Shown: piece after piece, positions 6,012 to 14,215 of the stretch | Position numbering within the stretch: position 1 is the first letter of the stretch | How the letters are laid out: each line of letters begins with the position of its first letter | NCBI GenBank assembly: GCA_964455095.1 | Contig: CAYVUV010000128.1 | Location: 1-17,793, forward strand | Reading direction: 5' to 3' | DNA length: 17,793 bases | DNA from: CAYVUV01 sp964455095 | GTDB lineage: Bacteria; Desulfobacterota; Binatia; HRBIN30; CADEER01 | Position numbers and translations under genes: made by a program | Notes under the pieces: model-generated | Databases searched by the model: none | Told to the model about the DNA's origin: nothing | The model's input: only the letters and a program-made list of their open reading frames with translations

Positions 6012-8653
6012 TGCATCGTCCCAGCCTCAGCTACCTCCTCGCGCACCCGGCGGCCCTCGGCATCAGCGCGCTGCGCCCCTGGGTTCTGGCGCTGGTTCTC
6101 GCCGCGCCCCTCTTTCTCCTCTGGCGCCCACACGGCAGCCACCGTGCGGCTTGGCTGCGCTGCGGCGCATTCGTCGCGCTGATCCTCGCGCTGGGCGGCG
6201 TGCGCCTCACGACGCTCCTGCCGAGCGACCGCCTCACCCTGATCGCCGCGGTCGACGTCTCGACGAGCATCGACAGCGCCGGCCGGGAGTGGATGAAGCG
6301 CTATCTCGACGAAGTGGTCGGCGCCCTCGCTCCGGGCGACGAGTTGGGCATCGTCGCCTTCGGGGACGACATCAGTCTGGTGCAGCCGCCGGGTCCGCCG
6401 ACTCGGCTCGCGGCGCTGCCGCCGTCAGCGACGCGCGGCGGCACGGCGCTCGACCGCGCCGTCGAGACTGCGGTCGCGCTGTTCCCCCCCGACGGAACGC
6501 GGCGGTTACTCCTCGTCACCGACGGCAACGAGACCGGCTCCGACAGTCGCCGCCAACTGCCGCGCCTGCTCGAAACCGCGGTGCGCGTCGACGCCGCCGT
6601 CCCGCCGCACGAACAGAAGGCCGACGTCCGCATCGAAAAGGTGGTCGCGCCCGCGGTCGTCGCCGAGAACCATGTCATTCCGCTGCGCGTCGTCGCACAC
6701 AACACGGGCAGCTTGCGATCGGCCGTCCTGACGCTGCAACTCGACGGCGAGACCATGGAGAGCGCGGCCGTCGAGCTGCAACCCGGCCCCAACACGATCG
6801 AGCTTCCTGCCCACCTGACTGGCGTGGGCAGCCATCGCCTGCGGGCACGGCTCGAGGCGACCGATGACGCGATTGCCGCGAACAACGCGCGCGAAATTGG
6901 CATCACCGTACGCGGCAAGACGCGGCTCCTGTTGATCACGCCGCGCCGCCATTCGCCGCTCGCGGTCTCGCTGGCGCGCAAGAACGTCGAGACCGAGGTG
7001 CGTACGCCCGAGCAACTGCCGCGCACTCTCGACGACCTGCTCACCTTTCACGGCGTGCTCCTCGAAGACGTCACGGCGGCGCAGCTGCCAGTCGCCGGAT
7101 TGCGCCTGATCGAAGAGTTCGTCCGCGAGCACGGCGGCGGTCTGGTTGTCGCCGGCGGAGCGGCGACGTACGGCGACGAGGGATTCACCCGCACGCCACT
7201 CAAGCAGTTGCTGCCGGTCACGCTCGAGCCACGGCGTCCGCGGCAGGGCACACGCGAACCGCTCGGCCTGTTCATCGTCATCGATCGATCGAACAGCATG
7301 GGGTACAACAGCCGCCTCCCCACCGTGCGCGACGGCGAGAAGCTGCGCTACGCGAAAGAGGCCGCCCTCGCCGTGATCCGCCAGCTGAAGGATCAGGATC
7401 TGGTCGGCTTGATCGCCTTCGATTCCCAGCCCCACGAGATCTCGTCTCTCAAACCCTTGCGCGACAACCGCGCCACACTCGAATCACTCATTCCCCGCCT
7501 GGTCGAAAACGGCGGCACCGATTTCTACGACGCGCTGGTCTCGGCGCGCAGTCAGCTTGCCGCCTCGCGGGTCAACCGGCGCCACATCGTGTTGCTCACC
7601 GACGGCGACACCAACCGCTCGGCGCTCGACGAGTACCGCGCGCTGATCCAGGAGATCGGCGCCGCGAAGATCAGCGTCACGACAATTCGCATCGGCGACA
7701 ATACCGTCAACCTCAAGCTGCTGCGCGAGATCTCCGAAGGCACCGGCGGCGAGTTCCACTACGCCGAGGACGCCCAGACATTGCCCGATCTCATGCTGCG
7801 CGATGCGACGCGCGCCCTCGGGTCGCTGGCCCATGGCGCCGAGGAGTTCTACCCGCAGGCAGGCCGCCGCAGCCAGATGCTGCGCGGCATCGACGAACAG
7901 TCGATGCCGCCCTTGGCGGGGTACGCCTACGCGCGCCCCAAAGACGGCTCGGAAGTGCTGCTGCAAGTCAGCCGCTTGGAACGGCGCGACCCGATCCTCG
8001 CCGTCTGGCAATACGGGCTCGGTCGCGTCGCTGCCTACACCGCCAGCCCGTCGGAGGACGCCGAACAATGGCTCGGATGGGAGGAGTTCGGCAAGTTCTG
8101 GTCGCAACTCGTGCACTGGACGGCACGCGAGCGGGCGGAGGGCGATTACGCCATCGATGCCCGCCGGCACGACGGCCTGGTCGAGCTGTCCGTGCAGGCG
8201 TTCGGACCCGCGGCCGACCGCGCGGTGTTGGTGGCCCGACTGCACCTCAGCGACACGGCGACGCGCGAGGTGAGTCTGGTCGCACAAGAGCCGCGGCGGT
8301 TCACCGCCCAACTGGCAGACATTCCAGCCGGCCGCTTTCCGCTGACGATCATCCGGCGGCAGGACGCCCACCAGGTCACGCAGCACACGGCGCTGGTGTC
8401 GATTCCGGCCGACGAGGACGAGCCGCTCGACGAGCACCGTCGCGCGGAGCCCGACCTCGGCCTCTTGACCACCTTGACCGAGCAAACGGGCGGCACTCTC
8501 AACCCCAGTGCTCGCGAGATCGCCGAGCGCAGCGCCGGCACGCGGCGCGCCTCCTTCCCGCTCGACGCGTTTCTGCTGCCCCTGGCGATGCTGTTGTTCC
8601 TCGGCGACGTCGCCGTGCGCCGCCTCAATCTGGAACGACGATCCGGTACGTAA
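6011..8653 (+). CDS. Large membrane protein with two vWA domains and a glutamine-amidotransferase-like fold
   Basis: An 880-residue protein with membrane helices at about 20-38, 48-65 and 851-868. The first vWA domain (about 75-200) has DVSTS (82-86), GGTALD with T145, and TDGNE with D171. An immunoglobulin-like beta region follows (about 205-300). A glutamine-amidotransferase-like fold begins near 304 and contains GGGLVVAGGAATYG (375-388). A second vWA domain (about 418-600) carries DRSNS (425-429), T503 and D531. The amidotransferase-like fold seems to resume after it (PPLAGYAYARPKDG; QYGLGRVAAYT), so the second vWA looks inserted within it. Both MIDAS sites appear complete. Translation is coupled to the previous gene through TAATG. 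The 3' end overlaps the convergent thioesterase gene by 29 bases. Large periplasmic-facing vWA proteins of this kind end many MoxR operons; substrates are unknown. Confidence 0.9.
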   Translation: MHRPSLSYLLAHPAALGISALRPWVLALVLAAPLFLLWRPHGSHRAAWLRCGAFVALILALGGVRLTTLLPSDRLTLIAAVDVSTSIDSAGREWMKRYLDEVVGALAPGDELGIVAFGDDISLVQPPGPPTRLAALPPSATRGGTALDRAVETAVALFPPDGTRRLLLVTDGNETGSDSRRQLPRLLETAVRVDAAVPPHEQKADVRIEKVVAPAVVAENHVIPLRVVAHNTGSLRSAVLTLQLDGETMESAAVELQPGPNTIELPAHLTGVGSHRLRARLEATDDAIAANNAREIGITVRGKTRLLLITPRRHSPLAVSLARKNVETEVRTPEQLPRTLDDLLTFHGVLLEDVTAAQLPVAGLRLIEEFVREHGGGLVVAGGAATYGDEGFTRTPLKQLLPVTLEPRRPRQGTREPLGLFIVIDRSNSMGYNSRLPTVRDGEKLRYAKEAALAVIRQLKDQDLVGLIAFDSQPHEISSLKPLRDNRATLESLIPRLVENGGTDFYDALVSARSQLAASRVNRRHIVLLTDGDTNRSALDEYRALIQEIGAAKISVTTIRIGDNTVNLKLLREISEGTGGEFHYAEDAQTLPDLMLRDATRALGSLAHGAEEFYPQAGRRSQMLRGIDEQSMPPLAGYAYARPKDGSEVLLQVSRLERRDPILAVWQYGLGRVAAYTASPSEDAEQWLGWEEFGKFWSQLVHWTARERAEGDYAIDARRHDGLVELSVQAFGPAADRAVLVARLHLSDTATREVSLVAQEPRRFTAQLADIPAGRFPLTIIRRQDAHQVTQHTALVSIPADEDEPLDEHRRAEPDLGLLTTLTEQTGGTLNPSAREIAERSAGTRRASFPLDAFLLPLAMLLFLGDVAVRRLNLERRSGT

Positions 8654-9509
8654 CCGATCCCGTCGCCACGACCCGTCCACTGGCGCGCGCGCGTACCGTC
8701 ACGTGATTGAGGAAGATCTCGTTGTTACGTCGCACCGTACGCGCGTCGGCGAGCACCGCTTCGCCCGGCGCGCGGTCGTGGTAGTTGACGTGGAGACCGA
8801 CGGTCGACGCCTTGTAGCTGAAGTTGAGCCCGGTGATCGACCACGAAGCCAGGGCGCCGGTCGTATCGATCAACGCCGCCAGCGCGCCTTCGTGCGGTGC
8901 ACCGTCGGCATCGCCGTGCGCGGGCAGGAAAGGCATGGCGAGGATCGCGTTGCCGTCGTGGGCGCGCTCGACCTGCATGCCGAGGCGAGCGATGAAGGGC
9001 AGCATGACGAAGGTATTTGCCCCCTTCGCCACCTCCCCGGCTCCTCCGTTGGAGACCGGGGTCACCGTACTGCGCTGGCGCTCGGCCGCCCCGGGGCTCG
9101 CCGCGCGATCGAACAGACGATAGGTCGAAAGGCCGGTGGCGATGCGCTTGCCGGCGTCGGTGCGCACGTCGACGGCGCTGTACACGATCTCCTTGCCGCG
9201 CCGCAGCACCTCCGCCGTCGCGACGATGTCCTCGCCGATCGCAGCAGCGAGATAGTTCACGCTCAAGTCGAGCGTGCCGCACTCGAGAGCGGCGTTGGCG
9301 TCCACGCCCGTCCACGCCGCCAGCGCCCCCGCCATGTCGATCGTCGACGCCGCCACCCCGCCGTGCAAGGCGCGGCCGGGGTTCGAGTTTTCGTCCTTGT
9401 ACGGCACGCGAATCCGCGCCCGATCGAGGGCGCCGTCTTCGACGTGGATGCCCAGACTCGTGGCGTATGGCACCGATTCGAAGCGCTCTCGCAGTGCGGC
9501 AATGTCCAT
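8625..9509 (-). CDS. Tandem hotdog (PaaI-like) acyl-CoA thioesterase
   Basis: A 294-residue protein made of two PaaI-type hotdog domains, about 1-140 and 160-294. Each has the alpha-helix motif of the family: RALHGGVAASTID (res 47-58; H49, D58) and APHEGALAALID (204-215; H206, D215). Each is followed by the strand patterns LSVNYL and LHVNYH and ends in GLSTYR or GSVTYR. Single-domain PaaI enzymes hydrolyse (aromatic) acyl-CoAs and pair their hotdogs as dimers; here one chain could form that pair. The substrate cannot be inferred. The ATG at 9509 has AGGGG (9516-9520) six bases upstream, overlapping the amidase stop codon, so the two genes are co-translated. The 3' end runs into the MoxR operon tail. 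Confidence is high for the fold and moderate for thioesterase activity. Confidence 0.88.
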   Translation of the reverse strand: MDIAALRERFESVPYATSLGIHVEDGALDRARIRVPYKDENSNPGRALHGGVAASTIDMAGALAAWTGVDANAALECGTLDLSVNYLAAAIGEDIVATAEVLRRGKEIVYSAVDVRTDAGKRIATGLSTYRLFDRAASPGAAERQRSTVTPVSNGGAGEVAKGANTFVMLPFIARLGMQVERAHDGNAILAMPFLPAHGDADGAPHEGALAALIDTTGALASWSITGLNFSYKASTVGLHVNYHDRAPGEAVLADARTVRRNNEIFLNHVTVRARASGRVVATGSVTYRIVVPD

Positions 9510-9518
9510 GCGATACCC

Positions 9519-10925
9519 CTACCGATATCGGGCCGGTGTCATCTGCCACGGCCGCGCTTGTTCGAACTGCTGCGCCAACTGCAACAGCACGTCTTCACGG
9601 AAACGCCGCCCGACGAGTTGGACTCCGACCGGCAAGCCCGCATCGGTCATGCCGGCCGGCAGCGACAGCGCCGGGTGACCGCTCAGGTTGAAAGGATGAG
9701 TAAAAGGAAAGGCGTCGTGGATTTTGATCGCTCGGCCGGCGATCTCGAGCGGGTGAATGTACTCGACGGGAAACGCCTCGAGCGGCAGCGTCGGCATGAG
9801 CAAGACGTCGAAGCGCTCGAAGGCGGCAGCCGTCCACGCGACCAGTTCGGTGCGGCGGCGATAGCAATAGGCGAGATCGTCGGCTGCTCTCGATTGCACG
9901 CGGGCAAGCCCGTCGCGGATCATCGGATCGAGAAGGTCGAGATCCCCACCGAGGAGGTCGCTGTGCTTGACGTACTCCGTCACGGCACCGAGCAGGCTCC
10001 ACGCCTTGCCGACAAAGGGCAGCGGTTGGTTGTAGAGCTCGACGCGGTGACCGAGACCCTCCACGGCGTGCGCCGCTGCTTCGACCTCGCGCGCGACGTC
10101 CGGCTGCACGAAGCACCCGAGGTCCGGACAGTAGCCGACGCGCAGCGGCGGCAACACTCGATCGAGTGCGTCTTCGTAGGACCCCATCGGAGCCGGCAGC
10201 GCGTCGGGATCCTCCTCGTGCGGGCCGAAGGTCACGTCGGCAATTCGCGCCGCATCGCGCACGGTCAGCGTCAGCGGCCCCCACACGGCCGTGTCGTCGA
10301 ACGTGAGGACGGGGTTCGCACGCATCGCGACGCGGCGGAAGCTCGGCTTCAGCCCGACACAGCCGGTGAACGCCGCCGGGTGACGAATCGAGCCCCCGCC
10401 GTCCGACGCGGTCGCGAGCGGCACCAGGCCGGCGACCAGGGCCGCGGCGGCGCCGCCGCTGGAGCCGCCCGGGGTGCGCGCGAGGTTCCACGGATTGCGC
10501 GTGATGCCGAAGACCGCGTTGCTGGTCTGCATGTACGCGCCGAACTCCGGCGTATTCGTCTTACCGATCGGGTACGCGCCCGCAGCGCGCAGGCGCGCGA
10601 CCTGGAGTGAGTCACGTTGGGCCACGTTGTCTGCGAACAACGGTGAGCCGAAGGTCGTGCGCATGCCGGCGACGTCTTCGAGATCCTTGACGGCAAACGG
10701 CAGCCCCGCCAACGGCCCCGGGTCTTCACCCGCCATGATGCGCCGCTCGATGGTTCGCGCCTCGTCGAGCGCGCGGTCCGCGTGCAGGGTGACGATGGCG
10801 TTGAGCTCGCCATTGAAGCACTCGATGCGATCGAGGTACGCGCGCAGCAGCTCCACCGGGGAGATCGCCTTGCGCTTGACGGCCGCCACCATGTCGACCA
10901 TCGAGACAAACGGATCAAACGGCAC
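9519..10925 (-). CDS. Amidase-signature family hydrolase
   Basis: A 468-residue amidase-signature (GatA/FAAH superfamily) enzyme hydrolysing a carboxamide, probably cytoplasmic since no signal peptide is seen. The full Ser-cisSer-Lys triad is present: K80 in FAVKDLEDVAG, S155 in TPGGSSGGAAAA and S179 in SDGGGSIRHPAA. These lie one residue from the equivalent GatA positions. Length is normal. It is unlikely to be GatA itself: no gatB or gatC is nearby and the sequence resembles stand-alone amidases. The start is GTG at 10925, decided by a strong AAGGAGG (10933-10939) seven bases upstream; the ATG at residue 9 lacks such a site. The stop lies nine bases before the thioesterase start, and the CMD-like gene ends 38 bases upstream. 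The substrate is unknown. Confidence 0.93.
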   Translation of the reverse strand: MPFDPFVSMVDMVAAVKRKAISPVELLRAYLDRIECFNGELNAIVTLHADRALDEARTIERRIMAGEDPGPLAGLPFAVKDLEDVAGMRTTFGSPLFADNVAQRDSLQVARLRAAGAYPIGKTNTPEFGAYMQTSNAVFGITRNPWNLARTPGGSSGGAAAALVAGLVPLATASDGGGSIRHPAAFTGCVGLKPSFRRVAMRANPVLTFDDTAVWGPLTLTVRDAARIADVTFGPHEEDPDALPAPMGSYEDALDRVLPPLRVGYCPDLGCFVQPDVAREVEAAAHAVEGLGHRVELYNQPLPFVGKAWSLLGAVTEYVKHSDLLGGDLDLLDPMIRDGLARVQSRAADDLAYCYRRRTELVAWTAAAFERFDVLLMPTLPLEAFPVEYIHPLEIAGRAIKIHDAFPFTHPFNLSGHPALSLPAGMTDAGLPVGVQLVGRRFREDVLLQLAQQFEQARPWQMTPARYR

Positions 10926-10932
10926 CGGACAC

Positions 10933-10939
10933 CCTCCTT
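10933..10939 (-). promoter_or_regulatory. Strong ribosome binding site that decides the amidase GTG start
   Basis: AAGGAGG on the minus strand, seven bases before the GTG at 10925. It is one of the strongest Shine-Dalgarno matches in the window and sits in the 38-base gap after the CMD-like gene. Confidence 0.75.
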
Positions 10940-10963
10940 CGGACGACGACCTCGTACGACAGT

Positions 10964-11551
10964 TTAGTCACCGCCGGAATCGCCGCCGCCCGTCAACCCG
11001 ACGCGCTTGGCGTGCTCGTACACGGTCGCGCCGGCCGCGGCCTCGAGATCGATCCCGGTGGTCTCCATCAGCCGCGCCATGGTCATGTAGAACCCGATGG
11101 CGAGGATGAGCTCGACGATCTCGCGCGGCGAAAAGCGCGCCGCGACGGCGGCGAAGGTGGCGTCCGAGGCACGGACATCGCGCACAACTTCGGTGGTGAA
11201 CTGCAAGACGAGCTGTTGGTCCGCATTGAAGCAGGCAGCCCTCAGCTCGCCGTTCTCGAGCGCGGCGATCTGGGCGTCGGTCGCGCCGGTCGCCTTGGCA
11301 ATCGGCACGTGTTGCACCCACTCGTAACGCGCCGGCGACAGCTGTGCAACGCGCAGGATGGCGAGCTCGCGCAGCGTGGCGTTGAGCTGTTGCTCGGTGA
11401 GGACCGATGTCCCCAGGCGCAGTAGCGGCCGCAGGTTGGTCTCGGCGTGGGCCATCATGCGGAAGATGTTGAGGTTGACGGGCAAGCGCTCCAAAACGGT
11501 GCGCACCGCCTCGGGCGCGGTGGCCGGATCGACGTAGGGCAAGCGGGCCAT
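10964..11551 (-). CDS. Carboxymuconolactone decarboxylase (CMD/AhpD-like) family protein
   Basis: A 195-residue, mostly helical protein of the CMD family. The central motif RELAILRVA...YEWVQH (res 61-81) is present, with E62, Y76, E77, W78 and H81 conserved. The CxxC redox pair of AhpD peroxidases is absent; the only cysteine is C107. A thiol peroxidase role is therefore unlikely. A decarboxylase or lyase-like role, or an uncharacterised one, is more plausible. The ATG at 11551 is preceded by AAAGGAA (11558-11564) at six bases; the frame's upstream extension to 11668 lies across the divergent intergenic region and is not family-like. It is the first gene of the operon CMD-amidase-thioesterase, and is divergent from the phosphatase gene at 11630. 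Confidence 0.88.
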   Translation of the reverse strand: MARLPYVDPATAPEAVRTVLERLPVNLNIFRMMAHAETNLRPLLRLGTSVLTEQQLNATLRELAILRVAQLSPARYEWVQHVPIAKATGATDAQIAALENGELRAACFNADQQLVLQFTTEVVRDVRASDATFAAVAARFSPREIVELILAIGFYMTMARLMETTGIDLEAAAGATVYEHAKRVGLTGGGDSGGD

Positions 11552-11629
11552 GTCAGGTTCCTTTCGACGAGCGGTCGGTGCTTCCCCTGTTGTCGGGGGC
11601 CAGGTACAAGGCTGGCAGAGGAGCGAGCG

Positions 11630-13546
11630 ATGGGCGAGCCGATGGGCCCCGAGCGCCAGGGTGGGCAAGGTTTAGATCACAACCAGGAGGAATCGGGCAA
11701 CCGGGCAATCCTGGCGCTGCTGCGCGATGCCGAGGCGGCGGGCCATGTCGATCTGGTGATCACACATCGCGACGCAGCCTACGAGGTGTGGGCAGCCCGC
11801 GGAATGGTGCGATTCGAGCGTCTGCGCATCGACGGTCGGGCGGAGTTCCGCATTGTCGAACAGATCGGTGTCAATCCGATCGCCGATCAGCGCCACACGC
11901 CGATCGCGACATGTGCCGAAGAGCTGCAGGCCGCGGCCGCGTCGGGCCATCCGACCGAGGACGTCAACTCCGCATTCATCGAGCCCGAGCAGGTGAGCTA
12001 CCCCTATGCGTACGAGCGCATCGCACAGCTCTTCGATAGCCCGTACGCACCCGACCTCATCGTCAGCCCGCGCTGTTACGCGTTCGGCCTTCAGCCCGGA
12101 TCGCACGGCGCCCTCGATATCGTCCAGTCGCGTGCTCCCCTCGCCTTTGCCGGCCCCGGCATTGCCCCCGGTCTCTACGAATCTGCGCCGCGGCATATCG
12201 ACGTCGCACCGACGATCTGTCACCTGATGGGCTTTCCTCTCGTCGACGGCCGCGACTGGACCGGGCGCACGGCAAGCGAGCGCGGCGTCGCCGCCGACGT
12301 GCTGCTGCAACGACAGGACGGGCGCGTGCTGGACGAGATCCTCGATCGCGACGCGCAGCAGCCGGCGCGCGTGTACGTGGTGATCTTCGATGGACTCAGC
12401 AACAGCGAACTGCAGCACTTGCTCGACCGCGGCGACCCGATCATCACCAACCTGCGCCGGCTGCTCGACCGCGCGGCGCGGTTTCGCTTCGGCTCGACAG
12501 TGAACTTCCCCACCATCACCTGGCCGAGCCATAGCGCCCTGTTCACCGGTGCCTGGTGCGGGCATCACGACATCGTCAATCCGACGTACTACGACCGCGC
12601 CGCCCGGCGGCCGCTGGTGCCGCAGGCCGAGGGCATGATGACCGAGCGCTACCTGTCCACCGGCGTCGAAACGCTCTACGAGGCGTTCCACCGCGTCCTC
12701 GGCCCAGCCGCGTTCACCGCCAACATCCACGAGCCGCAGGGCCGCGGCGCCGACCACGCGGCGCTGGAGGGACGGGTGGTGGGCCCGCGCGATCGGCTGC
12801 GCGCGCTGACCGCGGAGTTCGCCACCGCCATTCACACGCGCTACGGAGCCGAAGGGCACGAGACCGTGCACCGCGAGGCCGTGCTCGACGCGCGCGGCAT
12901 GGCGCAGGTCTCGGTGCTGTTCGACGATCCCTCGCACCCGCCACCGGTATTGACTGCCCACGAGTTCACCCTCACCGACGGCGCCGGCCATGAGTACGGC
13001 CCGCACGGCGACGGGCTGCGCACGGCGATCAAAGAGACCGACCAGCGCCTCGGCCAGGTGCTGGATCTGCTCGACGCCAAGGGACTGCTCGACTCGACCC
13101 TGTTCGTCTTCACCAGCGATCACGGCATGGCCGCGCAGAACACCGCGCTGGGCGCCAATCCGGCGCGTCATCCGGAGCGCATCGGCATCAAGGCCATCAC
13201 CGGCGAGCCGATGATCTGGTTGCGCGATCTGGCGGTGGAGGTCGAGCCGGCCGCCGACGGGCGCACGGCGCGCCTCCGCGTGCTCGACAACGACCCGGAC
13301 CTCTCCGGCGAGCAGCCGCCGATCGCCGGGGTCGAAATACTGGTGCGGACCCACACCGATCAAGTCGTCGCCAAGGTGGTCACCAACGAAGCCGGCATCG
13401 CCGGGTTCGTCACGCCGGCGGATGTCCCACCCGCCGAGATCGCGCTCGCCATCCACCATGCGGACTACAATCCGCGCCATATGCGGCTCGACGGAACGAA
13501 TCTCGTCATCGACTTGCGGCGCGAGCTCTACGGCGATGTGGGGTAA
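11630..13546 (+). CDS. Alkaline-phosphatase-superfamily phosphodiesterase/phosphatase with apparently permuted halves
   Basis: A 638-residue protein without a signal peptide. Residues 244-500 hold the usual N-terminal half of a type I phosphodiesterase/nucleotide pyrophosphatase: VVIFDG (D254), FPTITWPSH with likely nucleophile T297, TDGAGHEYGPH (D450, H454) and SDHGM (D497, H498). The last metal-ligand block, normally C-terminal, is missing after SDHG. Instead it appears near the N-terminus as GSHGALDIVQSRAPL (H159) with HIDVAPTICHLMG (189-201). All seven expected metal and nucleophile positions are thus present, but in rotated order. Residues about 545-635 look like a beta-sandwich (carboxypeptidase-regulatory-like) tail. 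The ATG at 11630 has AGAGGAG (11617-11623) six bases upstream; the frame's extension to 11447 overlaps the divergent CMD gene and was rejected. Its stop is six bases from the convergent TrpF-like gene. The substrate is unknown. Confidence 0.88.
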   Translation: MGEPMGPERQGGQGLDHNQEESGNRAILALLRDAEAAGHVDLVITHRDAAYEVWAARGMVRFERLRIDGRAEFRIVEQIGVNPIADQRHTPIATCAEELQAAAASGHPTEDVNSAFIEPEQVSYPYAYERIAQLFDSPYAPDLIVSPRCYAFGLQPGSHGALDIVQSRAPLAFAGPGIAPGLYESAPRHIDVAPTICHLMGFPLVDGRDWTGRTASERGVAADVLLQRQDGRVLDEILDRDAQQPARVYVVIFDGLSNSELQHLLDRGDPIITNLRRLLDRAARFRFGSTVNFPTITWPSHSALFTGAWCGHHDIVNPTYYDRAARRPLVPQAEGMMTERYLSTGVETLYEAFHRVLGPAAFTANIHEPQGRGADHAALEGRVVGPRDRLRALTAEFATAIHTRYGAEGHETVHREAVLDARGMAQVSVLFDDPSHPPPVLTAHEFTLTDGAGHEYGPHGDGLRTAIKETDQRLGQVLDLLDAKGLLDSTLFVFTSDHGMAAQNTALGANPARHPERIGIKAITGEPMIWLRDLAVEVEPAADGRTARLRVLDNDPDLSGEQPPIAGVEILVRTHTDQVVAKVVTNEAGIAGFVTPADVPPAEIALAIHHADYNPRHMRLDGTNLVIDLRRELYGDVG

Positions 13547-13552
13547 CGCCGT

Positions 13553-14215
13553 CTAGTCGCCGGCACTTTTCGCCTTGGCGACGAACGCCCGCACCTTGTC
13601 GTCGTTGCGCGTGCCATCCGCATCCTCGACGCCGGTGTGCACGTCAACCGCCCAGGGACGCACGAGGCGAATGGCTTCCGCGACGTTGTCGGGCGTCAGT
13701 CCGCCGGCGAGGATGACCGGCACCCGCAAACGTTCGACGATCTGACGGCTGATGGCCCAATCGTGCACCTTGCCGGTGGCGCCGCCGCGGTCGGTGGCGG
13801 GATCGTAGGTGTCGAGAATGAGCGCGTCGACGCGGCGCTCGAGTGCCCGCGCCTGCGCGATCGCTTCCGGTCCGGTGACATGCACGGCGCGGATGATCTT
13901 CAAATGCGGCAGCGCCGCTTTGATCAATGGCAGCTCCTGGGTGGGAAACGGCCCGTGCAGCTGCAGCGCACCGGCGCCGAGATAGCGACAGAGGTCGGCC
14001 GCCTCGCGGGCGTTGTCGACATACGTGATCGCGACGCTGGTGATGAACGGCGGCAGCGCGGCGATGATCCCGCGCGCCTTGGCCTCGGTCAGGCCGTCGT
14101 GCACGCCGTGCGGCAGGCGAACGGTGAAGCCGAGCGCATCGGCGCCGGCGCGCTCGGCCATCAGCGCGTCCTCGAGCGTCGACACGCCCGCGATCTGCAC
14201 GCGCACGGCGTTCAC
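13553..14215 (-). CDS. TrpF-like (phosphoribosylanthranilate isomerase family) TIM barrel lacking catalytic Cys
   Basis: A 220-residue protein of the TrpF fold. TrpF isomerises phosphoribosylanthranilate in tryptophan synthesis using a Cys base and an Asp acid. Family blocks are visible: ADALGF (25-30), ALQLHG (83-88), ALILDTYD with the catalytic-acid Asp D135 (131-138), GATGKVHDW (145-153), VILAGGLTPDNVAEAI (167-182) and DVHTGVED (191-198). However, the N-terminal KICG motif reads QIAG (7-10), so the cysteine is Ala9. The usual SPR after the second strand and the SSGVE near the end are also altered. No other trp gene is nearby. It is probably a paralogue with a different or unknown reaction. 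The start is uncertain: GTG at 14215 (weak GGCAGG upstream) or GTG at 14206; no in-frame ATG is close. Confidence 0.8.
   Translation of the reverse strand: MNAVRVQIAGVSTLEDALMAERAGADALGFTVRLPHGVHDGLTEAKARGIIAALPPFITSVAITYVDNAREAADLCRYLGAGALQLHGPFPTQELPLIKAALPHLKIIRAVHVTGPEAIAQARALERRVDALILDTYDPATDRGGATGKVHDWAISRQIVERLRVPVILAGGLTPDNVAEAIRLVRPWAVDVHTGVEDADGTRNDDKVRAFVAKAKSAGD

Noticed and set aside
8508..10610. A 700-codon open frame on the plus strand
   Set aside because: It lies antisense to the thioesterase and amidase genes, which show full family motifs. Its sequence is Arg/His/Gly-rich with no recognisable domain, a common shadow of GC-rich coding DNA.
11672..13480. A 602-codon open frame on the minus strand
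   Set aside because: It is antisense to the phosphatase gene, whose metal-ligand motifs are clear. No family motif or ribosome site supports it.
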